The notes under the pieces: model-generated
Told to the model about the DNA's origin: nothing
What the model saw: the letters and a program-made list of their open reading frames with translations, nothing else
Database searches by the model: none
Position numbers and translations under genes: made by a program
Source: DAOUAT01 sp964551735
Lineage (GTDB): Bacteria; Chloroflexota; Anaerolineae; CG2-30-64-16
Length of the DNA: 64,000 bases
Reading direction: 5' to 3'
Assembly (NCBI GenBank): GCA_964551735.1
Contig: CAZKEF010000016.1
Location: 61,651 to 125,650, forward strand
Part shown: in pieces, positions 36,736 through 46,953 of the stretch
Layout of the letters: each line of letters opens with the position of its first letter
How positions within the stretch are numbered: position 1 is the stretch's first letter

Positions 36736-38025
36736 ATGTCTACGATGATCACCGAAATTCTCGGCCGCGAGATCCTGGACTCGCGCGGCAACCCGACCGT
36801 TGAGGTTGAAGTCTGGCTGGATAACGACGTGATGGGCCGCGCGGCCGTGCCTTCCGGCGCATCCACCGGCATCCACGAGGCGCTGGAGCTGCGCGACGGC
36901 GACAAGGGCCGCTACGGCGGCAAGGGCGTGCTCCAGGCCGTCGAGCATGTCAACAACGAGATCGCCGAAGCGCTGTACGGTATGGACGCGCTGGATCAGG
37001 TGGCGGTGGATCAGGCGATGTTGGACCTGGACGGCACGCCGAACAAGAGCAAGCTGGGCGCCAACGCGATCCTGGGCGTCAGCATGGCCGTGGCCCGCGC
37101 GGCCGCCGAGTCGGTCGGCCTGCCGCTCTACCGCTACCTGGGTGGCGTCGCGGCCCGTACCCTGCCCGTGCCCATGATGAACATTATGAACGGCGGCGCA
37201 CACGCCAACTTCGAGAGCACCGATTTCCAGGAGTTCATGATCGCGCCGGTGGGCGCGCCCAGCTTCCGCGAGGCCGTACGTTGGGGGTCCGAGACCTACC
37301 AGGCGCTCAAGGCGCTGCTCAAAAAGAAGGGGTTCAGCACCGGCGTCGGCGACGAGGGCGGTTTTGCACCGAAGTTGGGCGCCAACGTCGAGGCGCTTGA
37401 GCTGATCATCGCCGCGATCGAAAAGGCCGGCTACAAGCCCGGCGAGGACATCTGCATCGCGCTGGACCCGGCCGTCAGTGAGATCTACGAGGAGGACGGC
37501 ACCTACCTGCTGCGCCGCGAGGGCGGCAAGAAGCTCACCTCTGCGGAGATGGTCGAGTTGTGGGCCGGTTGGGTCAAACAGTTCCCCATCGTTTCCATCG
37601 AAGATGGCCTGGCGCAAGATGACTGGGACGGCTGGAAGCTGCTCACCAAGGAGCTTGGCGGGAAGATCCAGCTCGTGGGCGACGACCTGTTCGTCACCAA
37701 CGTCGCGCGCCTGGCGCGGGGCATCCAGGAAGGCGCGGGCAACTCGATCCTGATCAAACTGAACCAGATCGGCTCCCTGACTGAGACCATCGCAGCCATC
37801 GAGATGGCGCGCAAGGTGGGTTGGACCGCCATGGTGTCGCATCGCTCCGGCGAGACCGGCGACACCTTCATCTCGGACCTGACCGTCGCCATGAGCACCG
37901 GCCAGCTCAAGACCGGCGCGCCGGCCCGCTCCGAGCGCGTGGAAAAGTACAACCAGCTCATGCGCATCGAGGATGAGCTGGGTGACGCGGCCGTGTACGC
38001 GGGTTGGGGCGCGTTTAGACGATAA
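36736..38025 (+). CDS. eno: Enolase
   Basis: This 429-residue glycolytic enzyme interconverts 2-phosphoglycerate and phosphoenolpyruvate. It has ILGREILDSRGNPTVEVEV at the N-terminus, SGASTGIHEALELRDGD (mobile loop), GGAHANFESTDFQEFMI, GVGDEGGFAP, and the metal-binding SIEDGLAQDDW and VGDDLFVTN. The C-terminal active-site segments are KLNQIGSLTET and SHRSGETGDTFISDL. The length is normal. The start at 36736 has GGAGGA 8 nt upstream. It is a monocistronic gene between a leader hairpin and a terminator-like stem-loop. Confidence 0.98.
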   Translation: MSTMITEILGREILDSRGNPTVEVEVWLDNDVMGRAAVPSGASTGIHEALELRDGDKGRYGGKGVLQAVEHVNNEIAEALYGMDALDQVAVDQAMLDLDGTPNKSKLGANAILGVSMAVARAAAESVGLPLYRYLGGVAARTLPVPMMNIMNGGAHANFESTDFQEFMIAPVGAPSFREAVRWGSETYQALKALLKKKGFSTGVGDEGGFAPKLGANVEALELIIAAIEKAGYKPGEDICIALDPAVSEIYEEDGTYLLRREGGKKLTSAEMVELWAGWVKQFPIVSIEDGLAQDDWDGWKLLTKELGGKIQLVGDDLFVTNVARLARGIQEGAGNSILIKLNQIGSLTETIAAIEMARKVGWTAMVSHRSGETGDTFISDLTVAMSTGQLKTGAPARSERVEKYNQLMRIEDELGDAAVYAGWGAFRR

Positions 38026-38032
38026 ACAAGAC

Positions 38033-38063
38033 AAGTAGCGCAGGATTCGATCCTGCGCTACTT
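38033..38063 (+). terminator. Stem-loop after enolase
   Basis: A perfect 14-bp stem (AAGTAGCGCAGGAT at 38033-38046 with 38050-38063) with a TCG loop starts 8 nt after the stop codon. The following T-tract is weak (CTTATG). It ends 10 bp before the next start codon. Confidence 0.65.
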
Positions 38064-38073
38064 CTTATGCATC

Positions 38074-38781
38074 ATGCCTGACCACGACGTCCTCTACCAC
38101 GAAATCCTGGAATCGCTGCAAGCCGGCGGCTGCGCGATCTGCCGGTTGGCGCGGCGGGCCAGCGACAGCTATCTGCACGCATTGATCTACGAAGGGGTCA
38201 CCGACGTGAAGCTGCGCGAGGCCCTGCGTGCGGCGCGCGGGCTGTGCTATCGCCACGCTTGGCGCCTGGCCGCGACGCGCGGTGCTGTGTTGGGCACGGC
38301 CATCGTATACCGGGACGTCATCAATACCTTGACCAAAGCCCTGGAAGCGCAGCCGGCCGTGGGATCACGGTTCCGTCTGCCTGGCCTGGGCCAGGGCGGG
38401 CTGACCCAGGCGCTAGCCCCGGCCGCATCCTGCCCGGCGTGCACGCTGGAAGACGACGCCCAGGACCGGGCAGCCAGGATCCTGGTGAAACACCTCGATG
38501 ATGCCGCGATCGGTGCAGCTTACTTGGCCGCAGGCGGGCTGTGCCTCCCCCACTTTCAGGTGGCCCTCGCCCATGCTGGGCCGGCCGGGGTGAAGACCCT
38601 GGCCGACTGCCAGGCCCAGGCCTGGCGCCGCCTCCGGGACGAGTTGGACGAGCTGATTCGCAAGCACGACTACCGCTTTCGGCACGAGCTGGTCACCGAC
38701 GCAGAGGCGATCGCCTGGCAGCGCGCGGTCGCTGCGGTGGCCGGTGAAGATGAAACGCTACCCAACAACAAAGCCCACTGA
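38074..38781 (+). CDS. DUF6062-like protein with paired cysteine motifs
   Basis: This 235-residue soluble protein has two related halves. Each has a CxxC (GCAICR at about residues 24-29; SCPACTLE at about residues 121-128) followed later by a GLC..H motif (GLCYRHAW; GLCLPHF). The arrangement suggests two metal-binding or redox sites. The family is uncharacterised and common in Chloroflexota and some Firmicutes. It lies directly after enolase but beyond a terminator-like hairpin. Confidence 0.6.
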   Translation: MPDHDVLYHEILESLQAGGCAICRLARRASDSYLHALIYEGVTDVKLREALRAARGLCYRHAWRLAATRGAVLGTAIVYRDVINTLTKALEAQPAVGSRFRLPGLGQGGLTQALAPAASCPACTLEDDAQDRAARILVKHLDDAAIGAAYLAAGGLCLPHFQVALAHAGPAGVKTLADCQAQAWRRLRDELDELIRKHDYRFRHELVTDAEAIAWQRAVAAVAGEDETLPNNKAH

Positions 38782-38834
38782 ATCGCAACGCCGTCCCGGC
38801 CCTCACCCTATCCAAGCTTAAAATTTGCGCACGA

Positions 38835-38852
38835 TACGCACACGTGTGCATA
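38835..38852. promoter_or_regulatory. LacI-type operator O1 of the inositol locus
   Basis: The sequence is TACGCACACGTGTGCATA, with a perfect 12-bp palindromic core around a central CG, as LacI-family operators have. It lies directly upstream of the -35 box. Confidence 0.65.
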
Positions 38853-38859
38853 AAACCCC

Positions 38860-38888
38860 TTGACAAATCCACTGACCTGACTTATTAT
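38860..38888 (+). promoter_or_regulatory. Promoter of the inositol locus
   Basis: A perfect TTGACA (38860-38865) and TATTAT (38883-38888) are 17 bp apart. It is bracketed by operators O1 and O2. Confidence 0.75.
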
Positions 38889-38903
38889 GCACACGATTGC
38901 ATA
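38886..38903. promoter_or_regulatory. LacI-type operator O2 of the inositol locus
   Basis: The sequence is TATGCACACGATTGCATA, with 6-bp inverted ends TATGCA/TGCATA and central CG. It overlaps the end of the -10 box and the probable start site, so binding should block transcription. The centre is 51 bp from O1, about five helical turns, which permits cooperative binding. Confidence 0.7.
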
Positions 38904-38978
38904 AGTGGACGATGTGAGGCCAGTCGCTTTGGCTCGCCATACATATCCCGATCTGTCACCCGGTAAGGAGATCTGCTG

Positions 38979-40049
38979 ATGAAGAGCCCGCTGCAACAGA
39001 CGGTGATGACCCCCACCGACTACTGGAACGATTCCTGCTCTATCGAGGAGCTCACCTATGGCATCGAGCACGGCGCGGTCGGCGCCACCACCAACCCACA
39101 AATCGTGGTGATGGTGCTCAAAAAAGAAGGCCACCTCTGGCACGATCGTATCCGCGAGATCATCGCCGACAACCCCACCTGGTCGGAGAACGAGGTCACC
39201 TGGCGGCTGGTGGAAGAGATGGCCGTGCGCGGGGCGAAGCTGCTTCAACCGGCCTACGAGCGCTACCGGGGCAAGAAAGGCCGCCTCTCCATCCAGACCA
39301 ACCCCCAAAACTACCGCAACGCCGACGCCATCGCCCGGCAGGCGATCTATTTCAACACCCTGGCCCCTAACATGCAGGTCAAGGCGCCGGTGACGGCTGC
39401 GGGTGTGCAGGCCATCGAAGAAGCGACCTATCACGGGGTCAGCATCAACGCCACCGTCTCCTTCACGGTGCCGCAGATGCTGGCGGTAGGCGAGGCCATC
39501 GAGCGCGGGCTGGTGCGCCGCGAGGCTAAAGGGCTGGACATTGTGCACATGGCGCCGGTGTGCACCATGATGATCGGCCGCCTGGACGACTGGATGAAGG
39601 TGGTGGTCAAGCGCGATGGGATCGAGATTGACCCGACCACCCTGGACTGGGCCGGCATTGCCGCGTTCAAGAAGGCCTACGCCATCTACCAGGAACGGGG
39701 CTACCGCACCCGCCCCCTGGCAGCCGCCTATCGCCATCTGGGCCACTGGGCCGAGCTGATCGGCGGCGATATTGTGCTCACCATCCCCTACGAGTGGGCG
39801 CTGAAGATCAACGCCTGCGACATCCCTGCCGTCGAACGGATGGCGAACCCGGTGGATCCGCGCATCGTCGAGACCCTCTACGCCGCGATCCCCGACTTCC
39901 GCCGGGCGTATGATGCCGATGGCATGACCCCGGAGGAATTCGACGGCTACGGCGCCACCGTGCGCACGCTGCGCGGCTTCATCGCCGCGGTGCATGAGCT
40001 CACCGGCATCGTACGCGAGTACATGCTGCCGAACCCTGATGTCAACTAG
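38979..40049 (+). CDS. Transaldolase-family protein with aldolase-type active site
   Basis: This 356-residue (beta/alpha)8 enzyme is first in the inositol locus. The Schiff-base lysine is K135 in MQVKAPVTAAG, and D18 (NDSC) and N39 (GATTNP) match transaldolase catalytic positions. The acid/base glutamate of true transaldolases is replaced by glutamine (Q106 in LSIQTNP). The same Glu-to-Gln difference and the VK.PVTA.G context mark fructose-6-phosphate aldolase. An aldol-cleavage role in this pathway is inferred, for example on 2-deoxy-5-keto-gluconate 6-phosphate, whose usual enzyme IolJ is not seen here. Operators upstream place it under LacI-type control. Its stop codon TAG is part of a TAGGGGCG element. 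Confidence 0.8.
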   Translation: MKSPLQQTVMTPTDYWNDSCSIEELTYGIEHGAVGATTNPQIVVMVLKKEGHLWHDRIREIIADNPTWSENEVTWRLVEEMAVRGAKLLQPAYERYRGKKGRLSIQTNPQNYRNADAIARQAIYFNTLAPNMQVKAPVTAAGVQAIEEATYHGVSINATVSFTVPQMLAVGEAIERGLVRREAKGLDIVHMAPVCTMMIGRLDDWMKVVVKRDGIEIDPTTLDWAGIAAFKKAYAIYQERGYRTRPLAAAYRHLGHWAELIGGDIVLTIPYEWALKINACDIPAVERMANPVDPRIVETLYAAIPDFRRAYDADGMTPEEFDGYGATVRTLRGFIAAVHELTGIVREYMLPNPDVN

Positions 40050-40070
40050 GGGCGGCCCTCCGTGGTCGCC
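40047..40070. repeat. TAGGGGCG-type hairpin element supplying a stop codon
   Basis: TAGGGGCGGCCCTCCGTGGTCGCC-type sequence, in which GGCGGCC and GGTCGCC are imperfect arms. It resembles the left part of the element at 41174. The first three bases terminate the aldolase gene. Confidence 0.5.
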
Positions 40071-40088
40071 CAAAGGAGTGGCCCGCTG

Positions 40089-41168
40089 ATGCGCCGCTCG
40101 ATTTCCATCCAGGATATCGCCCAGGCAGCCGGGGTCTCCCACGCCACGGTATCGCGGGCGCTGCGAGATAGCCCGCTGATCAGCGCCGAGGTGCGCGAGA
40201 ACATCCAGCGGATGGCACAGGAGATGGGCTACACACCCAATGCGGTCGCCCAGAGCCTGAAAGGACAGCGAAGCCATACGATTGGCCTGGTGGTCACTTC
40301 CATCGCGGATCCATTCTACGGCCGATTGACGCGTGGTGTGGATGAGGTGGCCAGAGAGGCCAACATGGATGTGCTCCTGGGGGTCTCGTACAACAACGCT
40401 GAGCAGGAGCTGGAAGTTATCGAGTCGTTTCATCGACGGCGGGTGGATGGCATCATCACCGCGTCGTCACGGCTACTGCCAGAGCACACCGACAAACTGG
40501 CCCGCATCGGGGCGCCCGTTGTGGTGATCAACCAGCAGTCCGAGGATGACTTGAAGCAGTTTCGCACGGTGCAGGTGGACAGCTATGGCGGCGCTCGGCA
40601 GGCCGTGGCCCACCTGTTAGGCTTGGGGCATTCCGCCATCGCCTATCTGGGCGCCACGAACCGCCCGCGGTCAAACCAGGAACGTAAGCAAGGCTATCTT
40701 GACGCCCTGCAAGAGGCTGGCATTACAGTCCAGGACGGCTGGATCCAAGATGCGCCCCCGGAACGCCGCAGCTATTCTGATGACGTGGCGGACGGCCGCA
40801 ACCTGATGCTGGAGGCGCTCCGCACGGGCATCACGGCTGCGTTCTGCTACAACGACATGTACGCAGTCGGCGCGCTGATGACCTGCCGAGAATTCGGGCT
40901 GAATGTGCCATCGCAGGTGAGCCTGATGGGCTTCGACGATGTCGAGCTGGCACAATACGTGACACCGCCATTGACTACCATGCACCAGCCGAAACTGCGG
41001 CTGGGCCAACTGGCCGTGGAGATGCTGCTCCGGTTGATAGGCGATCAACCTGTTGAGAACCAGTTGGTGCCCGTAGACTTGGTGATACGCTGCAGCACCG
41101 CCCTCGTGGCAGCGGGTGTGTTTCGCATCGCGCCGGATGCCCGATTGTCGGGGCGTCTGCCGTGTTGA
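40089..41168 (+). CDS. LacI-family transcriptional regulator of the inositol locus
   Basis: The protein has 359 residues. The DNA-binding helix-turn-helix and hinge occupy residues about 4-60 (IQDIAQAAGVSHATVSRAL, then MGYTPNAVAQSLK). A periplasmic-binding-protein-like sensor domain follows (TIGLVVTSIADPFYG to the end, with GFDDVELAQYVTPPLTT). It is most likely the repressor that binds O1/O2 and releases when an inositol-derived ligand is present; ligand and target are inferred from position. The ATG at 40089 has AGGAG upstream. It is the second gene of the operon, so it would regulate itself. Confidence 0.9.
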   Translation: MRRSISIQDIAQAAGVSHATVSRALRDSPLISAEVRENIQRMAQEMGYTPNAVAQSLKGQRSHTIGLVVTSIADPFYGRLTRGVDEVAREANMDVLLGVSYNNAEQELEVIESFHRRRVDGIITASSRLLPEHTDKLARIGAPVVVINQQSEDDLKQFRTVQVDSYGGARQAVAHLLGLGHSAIAYLGATNRPRSNQERKQGYLDALQEAGITVQDGWIQDAPPERRSYSDDVADGRNLMLEALRTGITAAFCYNDMYAVGALMTCREFGLNVPSQVSLMGFDDVELAQYVTPPLTTMHQPKLRLGQLAVEMLLRLIGDQPVENQLVPVDLVIRCSTALVAAGVFRIAPDARLSGRLPC

Positions 41169-41173
41169 TGCCG

Positions 41174-41227
41174 GTAGGGGCGATCCCTTGCGGTCGCCCA
41201 GGGGCAGGCGCGAGGCCATGCCCCTAC
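41174..41227. repeat. TAGGGGC element between the regulator and iolB
   Basis: The outer ends GTAGGGGC and GCCCCTAC form an 8-bp inverted repeat over 54 bp, with an inner GGGCGA..TCGCCC hairpin. It is related to the elements at 11411, 16054 and 40047. Confidence 0.6.
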
Positions 41228-41246
41228 TCAAATGAGGATCTGACTC

Positions 41247-42149
41247 ATGCGCCAATACACCGCTGATAACCTGGTCATCCATCCCGGCACATCGCCGGAC
41301 CCCGACGTCATCACTGAGGTCACACCTGAGGCCGCGGGGTGGGACACCATCAACTTTCAGGCCCGCCGCCTGGCCGCGGGCAGGTCATGGATCTTCGACA
41401 CCGGCGACCACGAGCTCATCCTGGTCGTCCTGGGCGGCACGCTGGATGTGACATCCGGCAAGGGCGAGTGGCGGGGCCTGGGCCGTCGTGCACACGTGTT
41501 CACCGGACTACCTTACGCGCTCTACCTCTCCCGCCACACCGCCTTCACCGTGACCGCCGCCAGCGACTGCGAGTACGCGGTCGCCTGGGTGGCAGCCGAC
41601 CAGGATTTCCCTCCACGGCTGATGACGCCCGCCGATGTCAGCATCGAGATCCGCGGGGGCGACCACGCCACGCGACAGATCAACGGCATGTTGAAGCCCG
41701 GCTTCCCCTGCCAGCGGCTGGTAGTGGTGGAGGTCTACACGCCCGGCGGCAACTGGTCGAGCTATCCGCCGCACAAACACGATGTGCACCTGGTGGGCGC
41801 AGATGGCAGCCTGGCCCAGGCCGACCTGGATGAGGTGTATTACTACAAGATTGACCGACCGGAAGGCTACGCGCTGCAGCGCGTCTACACCGACGCCGAG
41901 TCGCCGCTGCACCGGGCCGGCTACCCGATTGACGCGGCGATCATTGCCCGTAACGACGACGTTGTGCTGATCCCAGAGGGCTATCACCCGGTCTCAAGTC
42001 CGGTGGGCTACACCACCTACTACCTCAACGTGCTGGCCGGCTCGGTGCAAAGCCTGACCAGCAAGGATGACCCGGCGTACGCGTGGATCAAGGACAGCTA
42101 TCGGACGGTTGACCCGCGGGTGCCGATTTATGACGTGAATGCTCGGTGA
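41247..42149 (+). CDS. iolB: 5-deoxy-glucuronate isomerase
   Basis: This 300-residue double-cupin enzyme converts 5-deoxy-glucuronate to 2-deoxy-5-keto-gluconate in inositol breakdown. Landmarks are WDTINFQARRL and TGDHELILVVLGG in the first cupin. The metal-site residues of the second are in SYPPHKHD, DEVYYYKI and EGYHPVSSPVGY. The length and the C-terminal DPRVPIYDVN are normal. It lies 78 bp after the regulator, with a repeat in between, and continues the same transcript. Confidence 0.95.
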   Translation: MRQYTADNLVIHPGTSPDPDVITEVTPEAAGWDTINFQARRLAAGRSWIFDTGDHELILVVLGGTLDVTSGKGEWRGLGRRAHVFTGLPYALYLSRHTAFTVTAASDCEYAVAWVAADQDFPPRLMTPADVSIEIRGGDHATRQINGMLKPGFPCQRLVVVEVYTPGGNWSSYPPHKHDVHLVGADGSLAQADLDEVYYYKIDRPEGYALQRVYTDAESPLHRAGYPIDAAIIARNDDVVLIPEGYHPVSSPVGYTTYYLNVLAGSVQSLTSKDDPAYAWIKDSYRTVDPRVPIYDVNAR

Positions 42150-42181
42150 ACACAGCTCACTCATCTGGCAAGAACAGGATG

Positions 42182-42317
42182 TGTCATGCTGAGCGGGTCC
42201 TTAACTCAAGCCTCATTGCAGTAAGTGCCCAGCGAAGCATCTCCTCCGGCTGGGTAAGACTCTTCGCTGGTCATTTACCGCTATGCACTTCTCATCGTCA
42301 ACCCGCTCAGAGTGACA
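42182..42317. mobile_element. MITE-like element between iolB and iolC
   Basis: Terminal inverted repeats TGTCATGCTGAGCGGG (42182-42197) and CCCGCTCAGAGTGACA (42302-42317) match with two mismatches around 104 bp of non-coding DNA. Its right end lies about 42 bp before the iolC start. Confidence 0.6.
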
Positions 42318-42359
42318 GGCGGGAGTTTCGTGGTACACGGCAAAACGGTGATGGTTACC

Positions 42360-43379
42360 ATGTCCAAGACCTACGATCTGCTCACCATGGGGCGCTCGTC
42401 CATTGACCTGTACGCCAACGACATCGGCCCGTTCGTGGCGATCACCAGCTTCGCGGCCTACGTCGGCGGTTGCCCCACCAACATCGCGGTGGGCGCGCAG
42501 CGGTTGGGGCTGCGCACTGCCCTCCTGACCGCGGTCGGCCCGGATCGGGTCGGCGATTTCATCCTGCACTTCCTGAACCGTGAGGGCGTGGAAACCCGTT
42601 TCATCCCCCGTAAGCCCGGCCACCGCACCAGCGCCGTGCTCCTGGGCATCGAGGGCCCCGACCGCTTTCCCCTGATGTACTACCGCGACAACTGCGCGGA
42701 CAACGAGCTGAACATTGACGACGTCCACGCGGCGCCGGCGGCCGACTGCCGGGTGCTGCTGATCAGCGGCACGGGGCTGAGTCACGAGCCCAGCCGCAGC
42801 GCCACCCTCTACGCGGCCGAGATGACACGGGCGGCCGGCGGCGCGGTGGTGCTCGACCTGGACTTCCGGCCTGACCAGTGGGACGACCCCCGCTCCTTCG
42901 CGGTCAACATGCGCTCGGCCCTGCGGCTGGTGGACATCGCCCTGGGCACCGAAGACGAGATCAACGCGGCCATGCTCGGCGAGGCCAGCCAGATCACCCT
43001 CACCAACTCGCAGATCTCGGATGTGCGCGTGGCCGGGGACGTGAACGCGGCCATCGCGTCCCTGCTGGCGCTGGGGCCGCGGGTGCTGCTGCAGAAGCGC
43101 GGCGCGGCCGGCGCGCGCGTCCACCTGGTGGGGGCGGACGGCGCTATCGAACGCAGTGACGTGCCCGGGTTCAAGGTGAAAGTGTTCACCATCCTGGGCG
43201 CGGGCGACGCCTTTGCGTCCGGCGCGCTCTACGGCTACCTCCAGGGCTGGGACTGGTACAAAACCGTCCGCCTGGCTAACGCCTGCGGCGCCATCGTGGT
43301 GACCAAGCACGGCTGCGCCAATTTCACACCGACGATGGCCGAGGTCGAGGCGTTCGTGGCGGAGCAGGGCGGGTGGTAA
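42360..43379 (+). CDS. iolC: 5-dehydro-2-deoxygluconokinase
   Basis: This 339-residue PfkB-type sugar kinase phosphorylates 2-deoxy-5-keto-gluconate. It has the N-terminal GRSSIDLYAND, AYVGGCPTNIAVGAQRLGL, and the catalytic GAGDAFASGALYGYLQG near the C-terminus. Some bacteria fuse a second aldolase-like domain to IolC; this one ends at normal kinase length, so no fused aldolase is present. The start is uncertain: ATG at 42360 (SKTYDLL) or 42351. The upstream sequence derives from a MITE-like element. Confidence 0.94.
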   Translation: MSKTYDLLTMGRSSIDLYANDIGPFVAITSFAAYVGGCPTNIAVGAQRLGLRTALLTAVGPDRVGDFILHFLNREGVETRFIPRKPGHRTSAVLLGIEGPDRFPLMYYRDNCADNELNIDDVHAAPAADCRVLLISGTGLSHEPSRSATLYAAEMTRAAGGAVVLDLDFRPDQWDDPRSFAVNMRSALRLVDIALGTEDEINAAMLGEASQITLTNSQISDVRVAGDVNAAIASLLALGPRVLLQKRGAAGARVHLVGADGAIERSDVPGFKVKVFTILGAGDAFASGALYGYLQGWDWYKTVRLANACGAIVVTKHGCANFTPTMAEVEAFVAEQGGW

Positions 43380-43412
43380 GAAAAGCCAAGCGAAGCACCC
43401 ATCGCCAACGAC

Positions 43413-43472
43413 GCATCCTTCGACTGGTCGTTATCGCTCAAGCATCTTGACTGGCAGACCCGCTCAGGATGC
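43413..43472. repeat. Inverted-repeat element family C, copy 2
   Basis: It has the same GCATCCTTCGACTGG and CCCGCTCAGGATGC ends as the copy at 18969-19028. It lies between iolC and iolD. Confidence 0.65.
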
Positions 43473-43499
43473 TTCGGATTTCACTTTGGAGAGCAGACA

Positions 43500-45386
<1,887 letters not shown>

Positions 45387-45449
45387 GGAATTCGGGGAAC
45401 TGAGGGAACTTGGAAGAAACTCAGGGAACTCATCAGGAAAGGAATCCAC

Positions 45450-46922
45450 ATGGCTGAGAAACTGCTGAATTACGTGAACGGTGAATGGCGCGAGTCGGCG
45501 GCCGAGAAGTACCTGGATGTGACGAACCCGGCCACGGCCGAGGTGCTGGCCATCGTGCCGTTGTCACCGGTCGCGGAAGTGGATGAGGCAGCCCAGCTGG
45601 CGGCCGCGGCGTTCCCGGCCTGGCGGCGGACCCCGGCACCCGCGCGCATCCAATATCTGTTCAAGCTCAAGGCGCTGATGGAGCAACACTTCGACGACCT
45701 GGCCCGCGCCATCACCCTGGAGAACGGCAAGGTGCTCGATGACGCGCGCGCTGAGCTGCGCCGGGCCATCGAGAACGTGGAAACGGCCTGCGGCATCCCT
45801 GTCCTGATGATGGGCGACTTCTCCGAGGATGTCGCGCGCGGGATTGACGAATACATGATCCGCCAGCCGGTAGGCGTGGCGGCCATCATCTGCCCGTTCA
45901 ACTTCCCGGCCATGATCCCGTTCTGGTACCTGCCCTACGCGCTGGCGTGCGGCAACACGGTGATCGTGAAGCCGTCGGAGCGCTGCCCGATGACACTGCA
46001 AAAGGTGTTCCACCTGCTGCAGCAGGCGGGCTTCCCCAACGGGGTCGCCAACCTGGTCAACGGCGGCGCGGACACGGTGAATGCGCTGCTGGACCATCCT
46101 GCCATCTCGGCCGTGACCTTCGTCGGCTCGACCCCGGTGGCGCGGCACATCTACAGCCGCGCGTCGGCCAACGGCAAGCGGGTGCAAGCCCAGGGCGGCG
46201 CCAAGAACCCGGTCATCATCCTGCCCGACGCCGACCCCGACCTGACCACCAAGATCGTCGCCGACAGCGCGTTCGGCAACGCAGGCCAGCGCTGCCTGGC
46301 CGCCTCGCTGGCCATCACCGTCGGGGAGGCCGACAAGGTGTTCCTGCCCGGCCTGGCCGAGGTCGCCAGCTCCCGCGTCGTCGGCTCGGGCCTGGAGCCG
46401 GGGGTGCACATGGGCCCAGTGATCACACCGCAGAGCAAGGCACGCATCCAGGGGTTGATCCAGAAGGGGCTGGACGAAGGCGCCGAGATGGTGGTGGACG
46501 GCCGGAACCCGACCGTCAAAGGATACGAGCAGGGCTACTTCCTGCGGCCAACCATCATCCGCGACATCCCGGCCGGCGGTGTCATTGCCACCACTGAGAT
46601 CTTCGGCCCCGTGCTGGGCGTGATGCGCGCCGAGACCGTGGATGACGCGATCCAGCTGGTGAACAGCGGCGAATACGGCAACATGGCGTGCGTCTTCACC
46701 AGCAGCGGCGTGGCCGCGCGCAAGTTCCGCTACGAAGCCGACGCGGGCAACATCGGCGTCAACATCGGCGTCGCGGCGCCCATGGCGTTCTACCCCTTCA
46801 GCGGCTGGAAAAACAGCTTCTTCGGTACCCTGCACGCGCAGGGCAAACACGCGGTCGAGTTCTTCACCCAGACCAAGGTCGTGGTGGAGCGCTGGCTCAG
46901 CGAGTGGACGCGTAAGTTTTAA
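45450..46922 (+). CDS. mmsA: Methylmalonate-semialdehyde dehydrogenase (acylating), copy 1
   Basis: This 490-residue aldehyde dehydrogenase forms acetyl-CoA from malonic semialdehyde, the last inositol step (also called IolA), or propionyl-CoA in valine breakdown. The N-terminal LLNYVNGEW is typical. The coenzyme site reads FNFPAMIPFWYLPYALACGNT, and the catalytic Cys lies in NAGQRCLAAS. AKNPVIILPDAD replaces the ELGG.NP of ordinary aldehyde dehydrogenases, as in the MmsA group. The C-terminus has SGWKNSFFGTLHAQG. It lies 31 bp before its paralogue. Confidence 0.93.
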   Translation: MAEKLLNYVNGEWRESAAEKYLDVTNPATAEVLAIVPLSPVAEVDEAAQLAAAAFPAWRRTPAPARIQYLFKLKALMEQHFDDLARAITLENGKVLDDARAELRRAIENVETACGIPVLMMGDFSEDVARGIDEYMIRQPVGVAAIICPFNFPAMIPFWYLPYALACGNTVIVKPSERCPMTLQKVFHLLQQAGFPNGVANLVNGGADTVNALLDHPAISAVTFVGSTPVARHIYSRASANGKRVQAQGGAKNPVIILPDADPDLTTKIVADSAFGNAGQRCLAASLAITVGEADKVFLPGLAEVASSRVVGSGLEPGVHMGPVITPQSKARIQGLIQKGLDEGAEMVVDGRNPTVKGYEQGYFLRPTIIRDIPAGGVIATTEIFGPVLGVMRAETVDDAIQLVNSGEYGNMACVFTSSGVAARKFRYEADAGNIGVNIGVAAPMAFYPFSGWKNSFFGTLHAQGKHAVEFFTQTKVVVERWLSEWTRKF

Positions 46923-46953
46923 GCACAGAACTCATCAATGCAAAGGAGACACG

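Noticed and set aside
38808..40433. 541-codon minus-strand open frame across the inositol promoter and aldolase gene
   Set aside because: It overlaps the promoter, operators and two sense genes with strong family matches.
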